A stretch of 64,000 bases of DNA from Lonepinella sp042468235 (GTDB taxonomy: Bacteria; Pseudomonadota; Gammaproteobacteria; Enterobacterales; Pasteurellaceae). The DNA lies in the NCBI RefSeq assembly GCF_042468235.1, contig NZ_CP170386.1, forward strand, positions 992,001 through 1,056,000, in the 5' to 3' direction. The notes under the pieces were generated by a model. That model had not been told where the DNA came from and ran no database searches. It was given only the letters and a program-made list of their open reading frames with translations. Position numbers and translations under genes: made by a program. Shown here piece by piece: positions 18,951 to 28,329 of this stretch (its first letter is position 1; each line of letters starts with the position of its first letter).

Positions 18951-19970
18951 TCATATTCCAAGTTTCTTGAGTTTCCCAGATAAAATCTTCAAATGCTTTT
19001 CATCATTATAATACGATTCAAAATGATCTAAAAAACACTGATATAATTTATCAGTATCTATCTCTTTCTTGTGATGCTCTATAATTAACTCCGCACATGA
19101 TTTAATATTAATAGGAGTCGATATTTTTATTCCAAATTCTCCCAACTCAATATTCTCTTCAAAATCATCTATCACATTTGTATAAATCGGTAAAAGCCCT
19201 GCAGCTAAATAAGAATTCATTTTAGTTGGCGTACTGACATTATTTACAATATGATTTTCTCTTATCAAAAAAGCATATTTATATTTTGCCAATTCTTCAG
19301 GCAACTCATTCAATGAAACATACTTCGTTGTGGTATTTTCTACCCCATACTTAGAGATTAAAGTTTCTGCCTTATCTTTATCTGCCGTTAAGATGGTTAG
19401 CTCAGCACTATTATTCATATGATATATTTCTTGAAAAATCCTCAATGTATCATCAATACATTGCCAAGCAAAAAGTCCTCCAGCATACACAAATTTGAGA
19501 GATTGGTATCTTTCCTTATTAATCAATTTTCTATCTAAACTTTGATTATAACAAGGAATGATTACCGATTTATCTTGCAGACAAATTTTATACTTCTGTT
19601 CATAATATTTGAGCATTCTTTCAGATACAAATAAAAAAAGATCTGAACGCTTTAAAGCTTTTTTATCAAAATAATTTAACACTTTTCCGACAAGGAAACT
19701 TCTTATTCCTTTTCCATATAAAAGCTCATATTCTTCTGAATAAACTCCTTGAAACCAACTTATTATTTTCTTTGGTTTATTCCTAACGAGATATAAGTCT
19801 CTAGATCTTATATTTACAAGAATATCCTTAGACGAAATATCTTTAGTATTTCCAGTTCGGCAAATATCGTATTTATCAATATCAAATGCTCTCTCTATCA
19901 AATTACAATAATACTCTGTAGCATCATTTAATGCTTGAGATGGTAATAAAAACTTGACAATTTTTTTCAC
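18951..19970 (-). CDS. Putative GT-B glycosyltransferase
   Basis: This 339-residue protein is soluble and AT-rich. The C-terminal half has a GT4-like donor-binding pattern: LKFVYAGGLFAWQCIDDTL, then NNVSTPTKMNSYLAAGLLPI in place of the usual E-x7-E region. The N-terminal half resembles no family I can name. It lies between the family 2 glycosyltransferase and the polymerase, so repeat-unit assembly is the likely role. A 98-base gap to wzy holds no evident site. Confidence 0.65.
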   Translation of the reverse strand: MKKIVKFLLPSQALNDATEYYCNLIERAFDIDKYDICRTGNTKDISSKDILVNIRSRDLYLVRNKPKKIISWFQGVYSEEYELLYGKGIRSFLVGKVLNYFDKKALKRSDLFLFVSERMLKYYEQKYKICLQDKSVIIPCYNQSLDRKLINKERYQSLKFVYAGGLFAWQCIDDTLRIFQEIYHMNNSAELTILTADKDKAETLISKYGVENTTTKYVSLNELPEELAKYKYAFLIRENHIVNNVSTPTKMNSYLAAGLLPIYTNVIDDFEENIELGEFGIKISTPINIKSCAELIIEHHKKEIDTDKLYQCFLDHFESYYNDEKHLKILSGKLKKLGI

Positions 19971-19981
19971 TTTACTTTCTC

Positions 19982-20980
19982 CTAGTATTTAACAAGGCTT
20001 TTAACTTTTTCTCTTAGTTTTAATAAGGATGAAAATGCCCAATATGGTAGAAAATTATACAACATACTGACTTTTGTGCTCTTTAAAAAAGAATACGCTT
20101 TCATTTTTATATGCCATTCTTTAGATTCTCGATAGCCTTCAGAAGAACTTAAATAAATAGGTAATATATACCCAAAGGAACTCATTTGAGTTAAAAAATT
20201 AATAGTATATGACTTAATATTTCCACTCAGATTAGAATCATTTTCAATAAATTTATCTGATATATGTATAAACACTTTTTTTATATGCAATCTGTTTTTT
20301 ATTTGATTATTCAATGTCATACTCTGTTCTTCCCTCCCAATAAAATACCTATAAAGTTCTAGCCCTAAATAAATAACATTATGAGAAAAAAACAAAGGAG
20401 TCATTGCATAAATTGTATCTACATAGAATGTTTTTTCAGGTAAAGATAGCCTTGATGTTCTTAAAACTTCCGTTTTATAGGTCATTCTTGCCATAGAAAA
20501 TAAATTATCAACATGATGTGTGGTATCAATATTTTTCAATTCAATTATAGTATCTTTTGTTTGATTTGATAAAGATAAAACTTCTTTTCTACCTTCAAAA
20601 ATATACTCTTTTACATAATCTGTAAGCACAATATCAACATCTAAGCTATCTAATTTAAAAAGAAAACTCTGATAAACATCAGAATCAAACCAGTCATCAG
20701 AATCTAATACCTTAAAGTATTTACCTGTTGCTAACTCCAAACCTTTATTGATAGTAGAACCATGACCACCATTTTCTTTATTTACTACTTTAAAGGTTTG
20801 GGGGTGTTTCTCTTCATATTTCTTAGCTACAGCATAAGAATTATCAGGGCTACCATCAATAACCACTAAAACTTCCACTTTATTCATTAAACTTTCATCA
20901 AGAATTAACGAATCTAAACAGCGTGGTAAATATTGTTCTGTGTTGTAGGTAGGTACTACAATAGTTAGTAATTTTTGCAT
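19982..20980 (-). CDS. Family 2 glycosyltransferase
   Basis: This 332-residue GT-A enzyme begins with TIVVPTYNTEQYLPRCLDSL and has the DSDDW metal-binding motif at about residue 94-98, after NGGHGSTINKGLELATG. The C-terminal 130 residues are basic and amphipathic, possibly a membrane-contact region. It lies two bases downstream of the FAD enzyme gene. The sugar and linkage are unknown. Confidence 0.85.
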   Translation of the reverse strand: MQKLLTIVVPTYNTEQYLPRCLDSLILDESLMNKVEVLVVIDGSPDNSYAVAKKYEEKHPQTFKVVNKENGGHGSTINKGLELATGKYFKVLDSDDWFDSDVYQSFLFKLDSLDVDIVLTDYVKEYIFEGRKEVLSLSNQTKDTIIELKNIDTTHHVDNLFSMARMTYKTEVLRTSRLSLPEKTFYVDTIYAMTPLFFSHNVIYLGLELYRYFIGREEQSMTLNNQIKNRLHIKKVFIHISDKFIENDSNLSGNIKSYTINFLTQMSSFGYILPIYLSSSEGYRESKEWHIKMKAYSFLKSTKVSMLYNFLPYWAFSSLLKLREKVKSLVKY

Positions 20981-20982
20981 AA

Positions 20983-22218
20983 TTAATGACTCAATAAATC
21001 TTTAGCTTCAATAATGTTGTCTTCAATTGAACAATATGTCCAACTGCCATATCTCCCTATAGAATAAATTCCATACTGAGATAATTCTTTCTTTTTACTC
21101 TCCACATCTTTAGTTGATTCACTATTAATATGGACATAAGCAGGATCCATTAGAATCGCTTCATAATCTAATAAAATTTGATCATTGCTTATAAAACCAG
21201 CTTTTTTAAGATCACTGAGAACGCGACCTAACCAAGTAGAAGATTCTACAGTTTCATTTTTTGCAAAACCCAACTCTACATACATAGACATTTTATCTTG
21301 CGATAGAATATTGTCATAAAATCCTACTCGATAAAAACAATACTGTTCTTCAGGGCAATAAATCCAATGGTTGATTTTATCTTCCCCTTTTTTATTGAAA
21401 CCAAGATTAAAAACTAATACCTTATTCCAATTATAAATATCTTTGTCATAATTTAGTTTGACTAAATCCAACAACTTAGGAAATGGCATTGTTGATATTA
21501 GACGATCATATTTAATTACATCACCTGTTGAGCAAGTTACTGTTTTTTCATCTTTATTGATAGCAATAACTTTTACATTTTTTTTGATTTTATTTTGATC
21601 TAATCTACTTGCAATAGAATTAACATATTCTATTGCTCCGCCAGTTGGATAAACAAAAGTAGAATTGTACGAACTATCATCAGAATTTTTAAAATTTCTA
21701 ATAATTTCTTCTTTTTCAGCAAATGGGAAAAAACGCCCCATCGCATCTTTATCTAAAGTATCTAAATCACAAGCATATAATTTCGTATTATAAGGAATAA
21801 GAAACTTATCTGCGATTGACTTGCCAAATTTTACATATAACATTTCTTTAAACGTAGAATACACTTTACTGTCTGCTGTAAATAGATCATACAAACAATC
21901 AATTAATTCTTCTTTTGATAATTGATGAATGTTTTTCTGAAAAGGGTAATCCACCAAAAGATCTTTATATTTTATACAAGTCTGTTTTATTACCGTAACG
22001 AGCTGTTCTTCAGGCACACCTGACATCACTAATTCTTCAATATCTTTATCCCTAAAATGGAAAAAATGACCCGAATAATCCCATACAAATCCATTTCTTT
22101 TTGTTGTTTTACAATAACCACCAATTCTTGAATCTGCTTCAAGAATTAAATAATCATCATGACCACAAAAAAGAGCATAACTTAAACCTGTAATACCTGC
22201 ACCAATAATGATGTCCAT
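20983..22218 (-). CDS. FAD-dependent oxidoreductase/mutase-like protein
   Basis: This 411-residue flavoprotein has an N-terminal dinucleotide motif, IIGAGITGLSYALF, then GGYCKTTKRNG and WDYSGHFFHF, as in amine-oxidase/UDP-galactopyranose-mutase-like proteins found in polysaccharide loci. It may ring-contract or oxidise a nucleotide sugar, but it is not close enough to Glf for a firm call. I start it at ATG 22218, preceded by GGAGAAA; an upstream TTG at 22230 overlaps that site. The wzx stop and this start overlap as TGATG. Confidence 0.7.
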   Translation of the reverse strand: MDIIIGAGITGLSYALFCGHDDYLILEADSRIGGYCKTTKRNGFVWDYSGHFFHFRDKDIEELVMSGVPEEQLVTVIKQTCIKYKDLLVDYPFQKNIHQLSKEELIDCLYDLFTADSKVYSTFKEMLYVKFGKSIADKFLIPYNTKLYACDLDTLDKDAMGRFFPFAEKEEIIRNFKNSDDSSYNSTFVYPTGGAIEYVNSIASRLDQNKIKKNVKVIAINKDEKTVTCSTGDVIKYDRLISTMPFPKLLDLVKLNYDKDIYNWNKVLVFNLGFNKKGEDKINHWIYCPEEQYCFYRVGFYDNILSQDKMSMYVELGFAKNETVESSTWLGRVLSDLKKAGFISNDQILLDYEAILMDPAYVHINSESTKDVESKKKELSQYGIYSIGRYGSWTYCSIEDNIIEAKDLLSH

Positions 22219-23669
22219 CACTTTCTCCAATTAACACTATTTAAAATTTCTACGACCACTTTATCTTTCTTATATATTAAAAAAGATAAATATACAATTC
22301 CTGCTACCACTGGATATAATATCAATGAAATAGCATCGACGAAATCAAATTGCCAACACATAATAATTGTTATAACTATTAATACTGTACCAATTAAATA
22401 ATTTAGAATACTCGATCTTAACCTGTTAAATGATATAATCGTCCTTATACAGAAAATCTGAAATAAAAAGACTGATACTTCAGCCAATAAAGTTGAAAAT
22501 GCTGCACCATAAATACCATACTGTGGAATTAAAAATACATTTAACGTTAAACAAATAATCGCTCCAATAGACACGCTATAAATAACCAATTTTTGTTTAT
22601 TTAATGGGTACAACATTTGAATACCAAACACATTTGTTAAGCCTGCCAATAAAATAATTGGTGATAACATTTGTAAAACTAGAATTGAAGGCTCATATAA
22701 ACGCCCTGAAAATACCATAATAATATTTGGTGCAAGAATAATCATCATACAAGTTAAAGGAATGCTAGTAAAAGATGTAAATAGAATAGATTTTTCAGCC
22801 AGTCTAGCAAACTCATTTTTGTTATTGTGTTGAACTAAATTAGACATCCTAGGCAATAAAACAATGCCTAATGATGTAACTAGGGTAAGTACCACTCTAT
22901 AAAATTTAATCGCTGCTGAGTAATAGCCAACGGCTTCTTCCCCTTTATAAAACCCCAACATAATGGCATCTAAATTCACATATAAACTAATAATAATATT
23001 AAGTGTAAAAAGTTGTAAGGCTGGCTGTATATGCCTTTTTAAATTCAAGTCTTTATTAAAATAATCTGCAAAATTAGGAATATACTTATACATCCTTACA
23101 ATATTAAATAAATTATTACCAACGGATGAAAATACCAAAATCAGTGCGTAATTAATTAAATCATCTTCATTTTTAACAAACAAAAAAATTAAAACGATAG
23201 CAACTAAACGCACCAAAATGGCTCTAATAGTAATAAATGCAAAATCTTCAATAGCTTGAAAAAACCACTGCACACCTAAAGCATTAAATATAATACTTAA
23301 ACTCAATATATAAAAAATCGTTTCATTTGTTTTTATCTGCGGTATAGTTTGAGCTAAAATAAAAACAACCACATAAGCAACTATACTTAAAATAACGCCA
23401 AGTAAAAACAGTTCAACTGTGATCTTTCTTTTTAGTTGCTCATCATCTCTATATTTGGCGACTTCTTTTACTGCGTAAATTGGTATACCTAATGATGCAA
23501 TAAGTAAAAGATAATTAACGAAAGCATTTAAAAAATCAATCGTTCCTATACCTTCAGGCACCAATACCCTGAATACATAAGGTAATGTGACAATAGGGAA
23601 TAAGATACCTGTAATTGTGTTGATAATATTAAATACAAAATTCTTTTTAACACTAGGCATTTTTTTCAC
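22218..23669 (-). CDS. wzx: Lipid-linked repeat-unit flippase (Wzx)
   Basis: This 483-residue polytopic protein of the polysaccharide transporter (MATE/MOP-like) family has about 12-14 hydrophobic segments. The N-terminal pattern NIINTITGILFPIVTLPYVF with RVLVPEGIGTIDF is typical of RfbX/Wzx. It should move undecaprenyl-linked repeats across the inner membrane. It overlaps the end of wecB by 17 bases and the start of the FAD enzyme gene, so it is part of one tight operon. Confidence 0.88.
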   Translation of the reverse strand: MKKMPSVKKNFVFNIINTITGILFPIVTLPYVFRVLVPEGIGTIDFLNAFVNYLLLIASLGIPIYAVKEVAKYRDDEQLKRKITVELFLLGVILSIVAYVVVFILAQTIPQIKTNETIFYILSLSIIFNALGVQWFFQAIEDFAFITIRAILVRLVAIVLIFLFVKNEDDLINYALILVFSSVGNNLFNIVRMYKYIPNFADYFNKDLNLKRHIQPALQLFTLNIIISLYVNLDAIMLGFYKGEEAVGYYSAAIKFYRVVLTLVTSLGIVLLPRMSNLVQHNNKNEFARLAEKSILFTSFTSIPLTCMMIILAPNIIMVFSGRLYEPSILVLQMLSPIILLAGLTNVFGIQMLYPLNKQKLVIYSVSIGAIICLTLNVFLIPQYGIYGAAFSTLLAEVSVFLFQIFCIRTIISFNRLRSSILNYLIGTVLIVITIIMCWQFDFVDAISLILYPVVAGIVYLSFLIYKKDKVVVEILNSVNWRK

Positions 23670-24789
23670 TAGATATAATTTTCATAAAATTAACAATTCT
23701 CTCACAAGCCCTACCATCCCCATAAGGATTATGTAAAGCACTCATTTTCTGATATTGCTCACTATCATTTAATAGTTTCTGTGTTTCAGCAATAATTTTA
23801 GCTTTATCTGTTCCTACCAAAATTACTGTTCCCACTTCAACCGCTTCAGGGCGTTCAGTCGTATCTCGCATGACTAATACAGGTTTACCCAAACTTGGGG
23901 CTTCTTCTTGCACGCCACCTGAATCGGTAATAATCAGATAAGATTGATTCATCAACCATACAAAAGCAGGATAAGCTAAAGGTTCAATCAATTGAATATT
24001 TTCTACATCTGATAAAATTTCATAAACAGGCTTCTGAACATTTGGATTTAAATGCACAGGATAAATAATTTGTAAATCATTATTTTCTAAAGCAATTTCT
24101 TTTAATGCTTCACAAATATTAATAAATCCTTGACCGTGATTTTCTCTACGATGCCCAGTAACCAAAATCAATTTTTTATCTTGATTGATGATTGATTTTA
24201 ACTGATTTATTTCAGTATTGTTTAAATCTTTAACTCGTTCTGAACTATCCAATAAGGCATCAATAACGGTATTGCCGGTTATTAAAATATGTTGCTCATC
24301 AATCGCTTCATCTAATAAATTTTGTTTAGATGTAGCCGTTGGAGCAAAATGGTATTCTGCAATACGTCCTGTTAACTGACGATTAATTTCTTCAGGAAAT
24401 GGCGAATATTTGTTATGCGTTCTTAAACCCGCTTCCACGTGACATACTTTTGCCCCCGAATAAAAAGCAGCAATGGATGCTGCCATTGTGGTCGTTGTAT
24501 CACCGTGAACATACACATAATCAGGCTTAAATTCTTCTAAAACGCCTTTCAAACCCGTAATAATATCCGCAGTCAACGTGTAAAGATTTTGATTTTGCTT
24601 CATTAAATCAAGATCAAAATCTGGTTTAATTTCAAAGAAATCCAATACTTGATCAAGCATTTCACGATGTTGAGCTGTTACACATACTTTTGCTTCAAAA
24701 GCATTATCTTTTTGAAATGCTTTGACTAATGGTGCCATTTTTATCGCTTCAGGGCGTGTGCCAAAGATGATTAAATTTTTAATTTTCAT
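23653..24789 (-). CDS. wecB: Non-hydrolysing UDP-GlcNAc 2-epimerase
   Basis: This 378-residue enzyme interconverts UDP-GlcNAc and UDP-ManNAc. Family landmarks are IFGTRPEAIKMAPLVKAF, VHGDTTTTMAASIAAFY, HVEAGLRTHNKYSPFPEE, VTGHRRENHG and DSGGVQEEAPSLGKP. No UDP-ManNAc dehydrogenase (wecC) lies nearby, so ManNAc itself, or a derivative made elsewhere, may enter the polymer. Downstream is wzx; upstream is the degraded ATPase gene. Confidence 0.95.
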   Translation of the reverse strand: MKIKNLIIFGTRPEAIKMAPLVKAFQKDNAFEAKVCVTAQHREMLDQVLDFFEIKPDFDLDLMKQNQNLYTLTADIITGLKGVLEEFKPDYVYVHGDTTTTMAASIAAFYSGAKVCHVEAGLRTHNKYSPFPEEINRQLTGRIAEYHFAPTATSKQNLLDEAIDEQHILITGNTVIDALLDSSERVKDLNNTEINQLKSIINQDKKLILVTGHRRENHGQGFINICEALKEIALENNDLQIIYPVHLNPNVQKPVYEILSDVENIQLIEPLAYPAFVWLMNQSYLIITDSGGVQEEAPSLGKPVLVMRDTTERPEAVEVGTVILVGTDKAKIIAETQKLLNDSEQYQKMSALHNPYGDGRACERIVNFMKIISSEKNA

Positions 24790-24806
24790 ATTATTCCAAT
24801 TATGTA

Positions 24807-25476
24807 TTAACTGTTCATCTCTAAATAAAGTTTTTCTATATTTGATATGTCATTATATTTAGACAACATCTGCAAACCATTCAACTTTGCTGTGGCAAAA
24901 TGGAAAATATCAAATTTTCGTTTTTCAAAATTTTTTGCTATTTCAATTTTTTGATTATTTTCTTTTGCCAAATATGGACTGGCTGATCACAATCTAATCA
25001 TTTAAATCTATATCTGAATTAAGCTTTTTAAAACTATTTTCTGAAAAAAAAGAATTAGCTAAATAATCAGAAAACCGTTGTTCATAATTACCCAGTTTAT
25101 CATTATGATAATTCTCTTTTTTCACATCACTGCGATTTTGTGCTGAAATATAAACAAAAGGTTTATTGCTTTCAATTCCTGTGTTTAATTTCTGGTGATT
25201 ATAGTAATAACAATCCGTATATTGCAAAAAAATCAGTTTTTAAATTATCAACTATTAACTTTTTAAAAGGAAAACCCTTTGTATTAATAGAAATATTCTT
25301 CAAAAGAATATCTGACGAAACAAATAAAAGCGTAAACAAACATTCCAAAAACTTGTTTTTCCCTACTCCATTTTCCCCAATCAGCGTATAAACTCGTTGA
25401 TTGGGATCAAATGGGCTTCAATAGTGCCAACGCCTTTGACTTGTTCAAAACGTAAAGTTAAAAATGTTTGTTTCAT
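24807..25476 (-). pseudogene. Degraded AAA-type ATPase gene
   Basis: The fragments lie in order on the minus strand in shifted frames. From ATG 25476 comes MKQTFLTLRFEQVKGVG; after a shift near 25405 comes VYTLIGENGVGKNKFLE, a Walker A loop with Asn where Thr/Ser is expected. A shift at a run of seven A at 25226-25232 leads to a 70-residue piece ending DIDLND. A last open piece runs from about 24983 to a TAA at 24807 (ASPYLAKENN to LEMNS). Joined, they resemble a short ATP-binding protein of the RecF/ABC-like AAA class. It has at least three disruptions, so it is not functional as read. It adjoins the RES cassette. Confidence 0.75.
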
Positions 25477-25501
25477 CACTTATCTTATTTTTTATTAAAT
25501 T

Positions 25502-26536
25502 TTAACTTAACTTCTCATACTGGAATTGGCTATCTATTATATCGTAAACTTCCACATCTAATGCCACTAATTTAGATGGATTAAAAATAGTTAGATTTAT
25601 TCCGTTTTTATGTAAAGAGCTTCTAAATTCAATACCATCATATCCCACGGATTTAATCCACTCTGAAAGATATTGTGTTGGTAAATAATCCAATTCACTA
25701 TCGTACCTTCTTCTTGGTTTTGATAATTCTTGCTCTAATTTTTCAATGAATGCTCGATTTATAGTCAATTCTTCCAGTGTTTCATTCTCGGATAAAGCAA
25801 AAACATCGTACTCGCTCAAATTAATAACACTAATATTTTCTTGCAACTCAAACCTAGCGACTGTTACATAATCAAATAAACTTGCCCTAACTTCATACAA
25901 ACCAGTTAATTCTTCTTTAGCTAAGTACAGATAAGAAATACCTTCAGGATTTGCCCTGCCAGCCTTCGCTAAAGAATTCGGTGGATTAGCCATTTTATCT
26001 TTTGGAAATCCAGAAGAATCACTACTGATTCTAGTACGATAATACAAAGCTCCTTTCGCTATTTCTTTTTTAAAAATTAGAAATAAATCAGCTAAATTTC
26101 TTAAATCCAATGAATTTTTCAAGTGAAACCTATTCTCATTCTTTATTTCTTCTGAAAAACGCTCCCAAGACACTGATAATTGCTGAGATTTTTCATTAGA
26201 AATTTTGAATTTTACTTTATTCTTTGACAAATCAATGTAGTAATCTATTTCATTTTTTACAATATCCTGAATCAAAAAGTTAACTTTTCCTTTATTAATT
26301 AGCTTTTCAGAAAAAACTTTGTTGTTAAATGTTGATAAAATAAGCTTACCAATATCATCACCATCAGCATCTACAATAAATAAATCAAGAATACCCTTAA
26401 AAAAAGAAATCAATTTTGATGATTCGCAAATAAAAGTATCTTTAGTTTCGCAATAATCACAGTCCCCTTTGCTATTATCCTGAGAAATAATATTTGCCAA
26501 ATAAGCACTCTCAAAACACGCAACACAACAATTCAT
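25502..26536 (-). CDS. RES-domain protein with N-terminal zinc-binding HEPN/RES domain
   Basis: This 344-residue protein starts with a zinc-ribbon-like C4-x2-C7 and C26-x2-C29, as in the HEPN/RES N-terminal domain. A helical middle follows, then a RES domain from about residue 160: YYRTRI (R167, R169), GRANPEGISYLYLA (G193-R194-A-N-P), YEVRASL (E215), and DYLPTQYLSEWIKSVGYDGIEF. Characterised RES toxins destroy NAD+. It starts one base after the sce7725-like gene, so the three are probably one operon. It has no adjacent Xre-type antitoxin, unlike classic Res-Xre pairs. An effector role in defence is inferred. Confidence 0.85.
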   Translation of the reverse strand: MNCCVACFESAYLANIISQDNSKGDCDYCETKDTFICESSKLISFFKGILDLFIVDADGDDIGKLILSTFNNKVFSEKLINKGKVNFLIQDIVKNEIDYYIDLSKNKVKFKISNEKSQQLSVSWERFSEEIKNENRFHLKNSLDLRNLADLFLIFKKEIAKGALYYRTRISSDSSGFPKDKMANPPNSLAKAGRANPEGISYLYLAKEELTGLYEVRASLFDYVTVARFELQENISVINLSEYDVFALSENETLEELTINRAFIEKLEQELSKPRRRYDSELDYLPTQYLSEWIKSVGYDGIEFRSSLHKNGINLTIFNPSKLVALDVEVYDIIDSQFQYEKLS

Positions 26537-26537
26537 A

Positions 26538-27482
26538 TTAGTCCACCATCACATTGAGAACTAATTCTATATGATTCATCATTGAGAGTTTTTTTATTGT
26601 GCCAAGTCCTGGGAAATGTCCTCTATTATAGAGTTCTTTAAATTTATCCACTGCCATTGAACTATAATTTTTTTCTTCACACCAAGTGATCAGCTTATTC
26701 AATGCTTCAGAAAATTTTCCTGCAATATCGCTCTGATCATCATTTGAGTCGGAAACAAAATGTTTTATCTTTATTCCATTATCTTGGGTGCTATATGATA
26801 AATGGATAGCAACTGCATAAGGCAAAAAACCACTTTCAGAATAAGCCGCACCAATACAAAGATAATCAGAAAATGCAACAAATCCATCTTCTTTATAATA
26901 TAAATGTTCTTCTGAAAAGTTACTCTCATCAATATCCAAATAATCCGAATTTCTTGGTTGAGCCTTAAAGTAATCATCAAGCTCAACTCGTGTTTCTCTT
27001 GAGAAATTCCTGTGGTATCTTTTACTTGTTTCCGGTAAGTTTATTACATTATATTTTATTTCAGAAATATTCTTATATTTATTTAAAGTAGTATCAACAT
27101 CATCAATACCAACATTATGAATAATACTTAATGCTGGAACATACTTTTTATAAATTTCTAAGTTTTTAATTATTTTATCATGTTCAGTCTTATTATGGAA
27201 AATAACACCTATCTGATAATTATCATCTTCTTCAGCCGTATTGCCAAGTAATGCAAATATTTTATCCACTTCTACAAAAGAACCCACTTGTGGATTAATG
27301 ATGATAGTAAAATTAATATCATTATTTATTAAACATTCAATAGTTGACTTTAACGTAGATGAATCTTTTACAGGTTCTATAATGAACGATATTTTTTTCT
27401 TTTGAGGTACAATAATATCTTTCATTAGTTCCTTAATTCCAATCAACTCATACTGTTTAGCTCTTATATATGGTTGGTACAT
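26538..27482 (-). CDS. sce7725-family protein
   Basis: This 314-residue protein begins MYQPYIRAKQYELIGIKEL, the opening typical of sce7725-family proteins, and continues with alternating strands and helices (FIIEPVKDSSTLKSTIECL; NFTIIINPQVG), which suggests an alpha/beta barrel related to the 'beta protein' family. Its C-terminal third contains HFPGLGTIKKLSMMNHIELV. Function is unknown. It overlaps the sce7726-like gene by 19 bases and touches the RES gene, so the proteins probably act together. The family name is from memory and not checked by search. Confidence 0.75.
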   Translation of the reverse strand: MYQPYIRAKQYELIGIKELMKDIIVPQKKKISFIIEPVKDSSTLKSTIECLINNDINFTIIINPQVGSFVEVDKIFALLGNTAEEDDNYQIGVIFHNKTEHDKIIKNLEIYKKYVPALSIIHNVGIDDVDTTLNKYKNISEIKYNVINLPETSKRYHRNFSRETRVELDDYFKAQPRNSDYLDIDESNFSEEHLYYKEDGFVAFSDYLCIGAAYSESGFLPYAVAIHLSYSTQDNGIKIKHFVSDSNDDQSDIAGKFSEALNKLITWCEEKNYSSMAVDKFKELYNRGHFPGLGTIKKLSMMNHIELVLNVMVD

Positions 27483-28327
27483 ACAATCTCTCTTGATAAG
27501 AATAAGTGTAATCTGTCGTATTCATTTGCGTTGAAATTTAATGTATTACACATATATTTCAATTCTCTTGGCGTTCTACTTGATCTTAATAATTTTAAAT
27601 TCCGACTCTGGAGTTCTCTTTTCTTTAATATTTCCAACACTTGCTTTTGGAAATCCTCAACCTTTAATTTTGACAATAGTTCATAACAAACTCTAAATAT
27701 TCTCATATTTGGTACATTTGGAATATATCCAAAATTATTAAGAACCATGTCTAAATATTCTTGTTTTCTGAGCACTCTAAATAACGCATCGAAGCTAAGA
27801 AAACTATTATTATAATTAGCTTTCTTGATTTCTTCCAATTTATGTTTTTGATCAAGAACAACAATACCAATATCTCTATTTGCATACGGTTCTAGTTTAT
27901 CTATATTGTTTTCATTGGTAACAATTGTTACTTCTGTTGCAACCTTTTGATAATCTTCAATCTGTTTAGATAATTTAGAAAGATCATCTAATTCTGTTTT
28001 TATCTCAAATATTCGAATACTACCATTTAGCATAACTAAATCTGCTTTAGAATTAGCTATTTTGAACTCATTAAGAACAACTGTTTCTTTCAAACGGTGA
28101 TTACGGATTATATCTAAAAATAATTTATTTTTATAAATATACTCACAACGATAATTTTCCATCAAATATTTATACAGTCCCTGAATAAGCGACAAGTTGT
28201 CACAAAAACAGTCAATAGGATAATATTTGATTATTTTCTTCAGAAAAAGCTCAGTATCATTATCCCTTACTATTTTAGCAAACATTGGTGCCGTAAATAT
28301 TTGCGACAATTGTCTTAAGCCCTGCAC
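27464..28327 (-). CDS. sce7726-family protein, PD-(D/E)XK-like
   Basis: This 287-residue protein has a nuclease-like core: NEFKIANSKADLVML then IRIFEIKTELDDL, giving E87, D96, E108 and K110 in a D-x11-E-x-K pattern, followed by KQIEDY. This matches sce7726-family proteins. Nuclease activity is inferred. The start is GTG at 28327, supported by GGGAG about 7 bases upstream. That site lies inside the end of a short upstream frame. The stop region overlaps the sce7725-like gene. Base use is AT-rich like the glycosyltransferase genes. Confidence 0.75.
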   Translation of the reverse strand: MQGLRQLSQIFTAPMFAKIVRDNDTELFLKKIIKYYPIDCFCDNLSLIQGLYKYLMENYRCEYIYKNKLFLDIIRNHRLKETVVLNEFKIANSKADLVMLNGSIRIFEIKTELDDLSKLSKQIEDYQKVATEVTIVTNENNIDKLEPYANRDIGIVVLDQKHKLEEIKKANYNNSFLSFDALFRVLRKQEYLDMVLNNFGYIPNVPNMRIFRVCYELLSKLKVEDFQKQVLEILKKRELQSRNLKLLRSSRTPRELKYMCNTLNFNANEYDRLHLFLSREIVCTNHI

Positions 28328-28329
28328 TG

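Noticed and set aside
20983..22218. UDP-galactopyranose mutase (glf)
   Set aside because: The FAD motif is right but the opening and active-site region do not clearly match Glf, so I left it unnamed.
25502..28327. Restriction-modification system
   Set aside because: No methyltransferase motif is present; the nuclease-like protein is not accompanied by a modification or specificity subunit.
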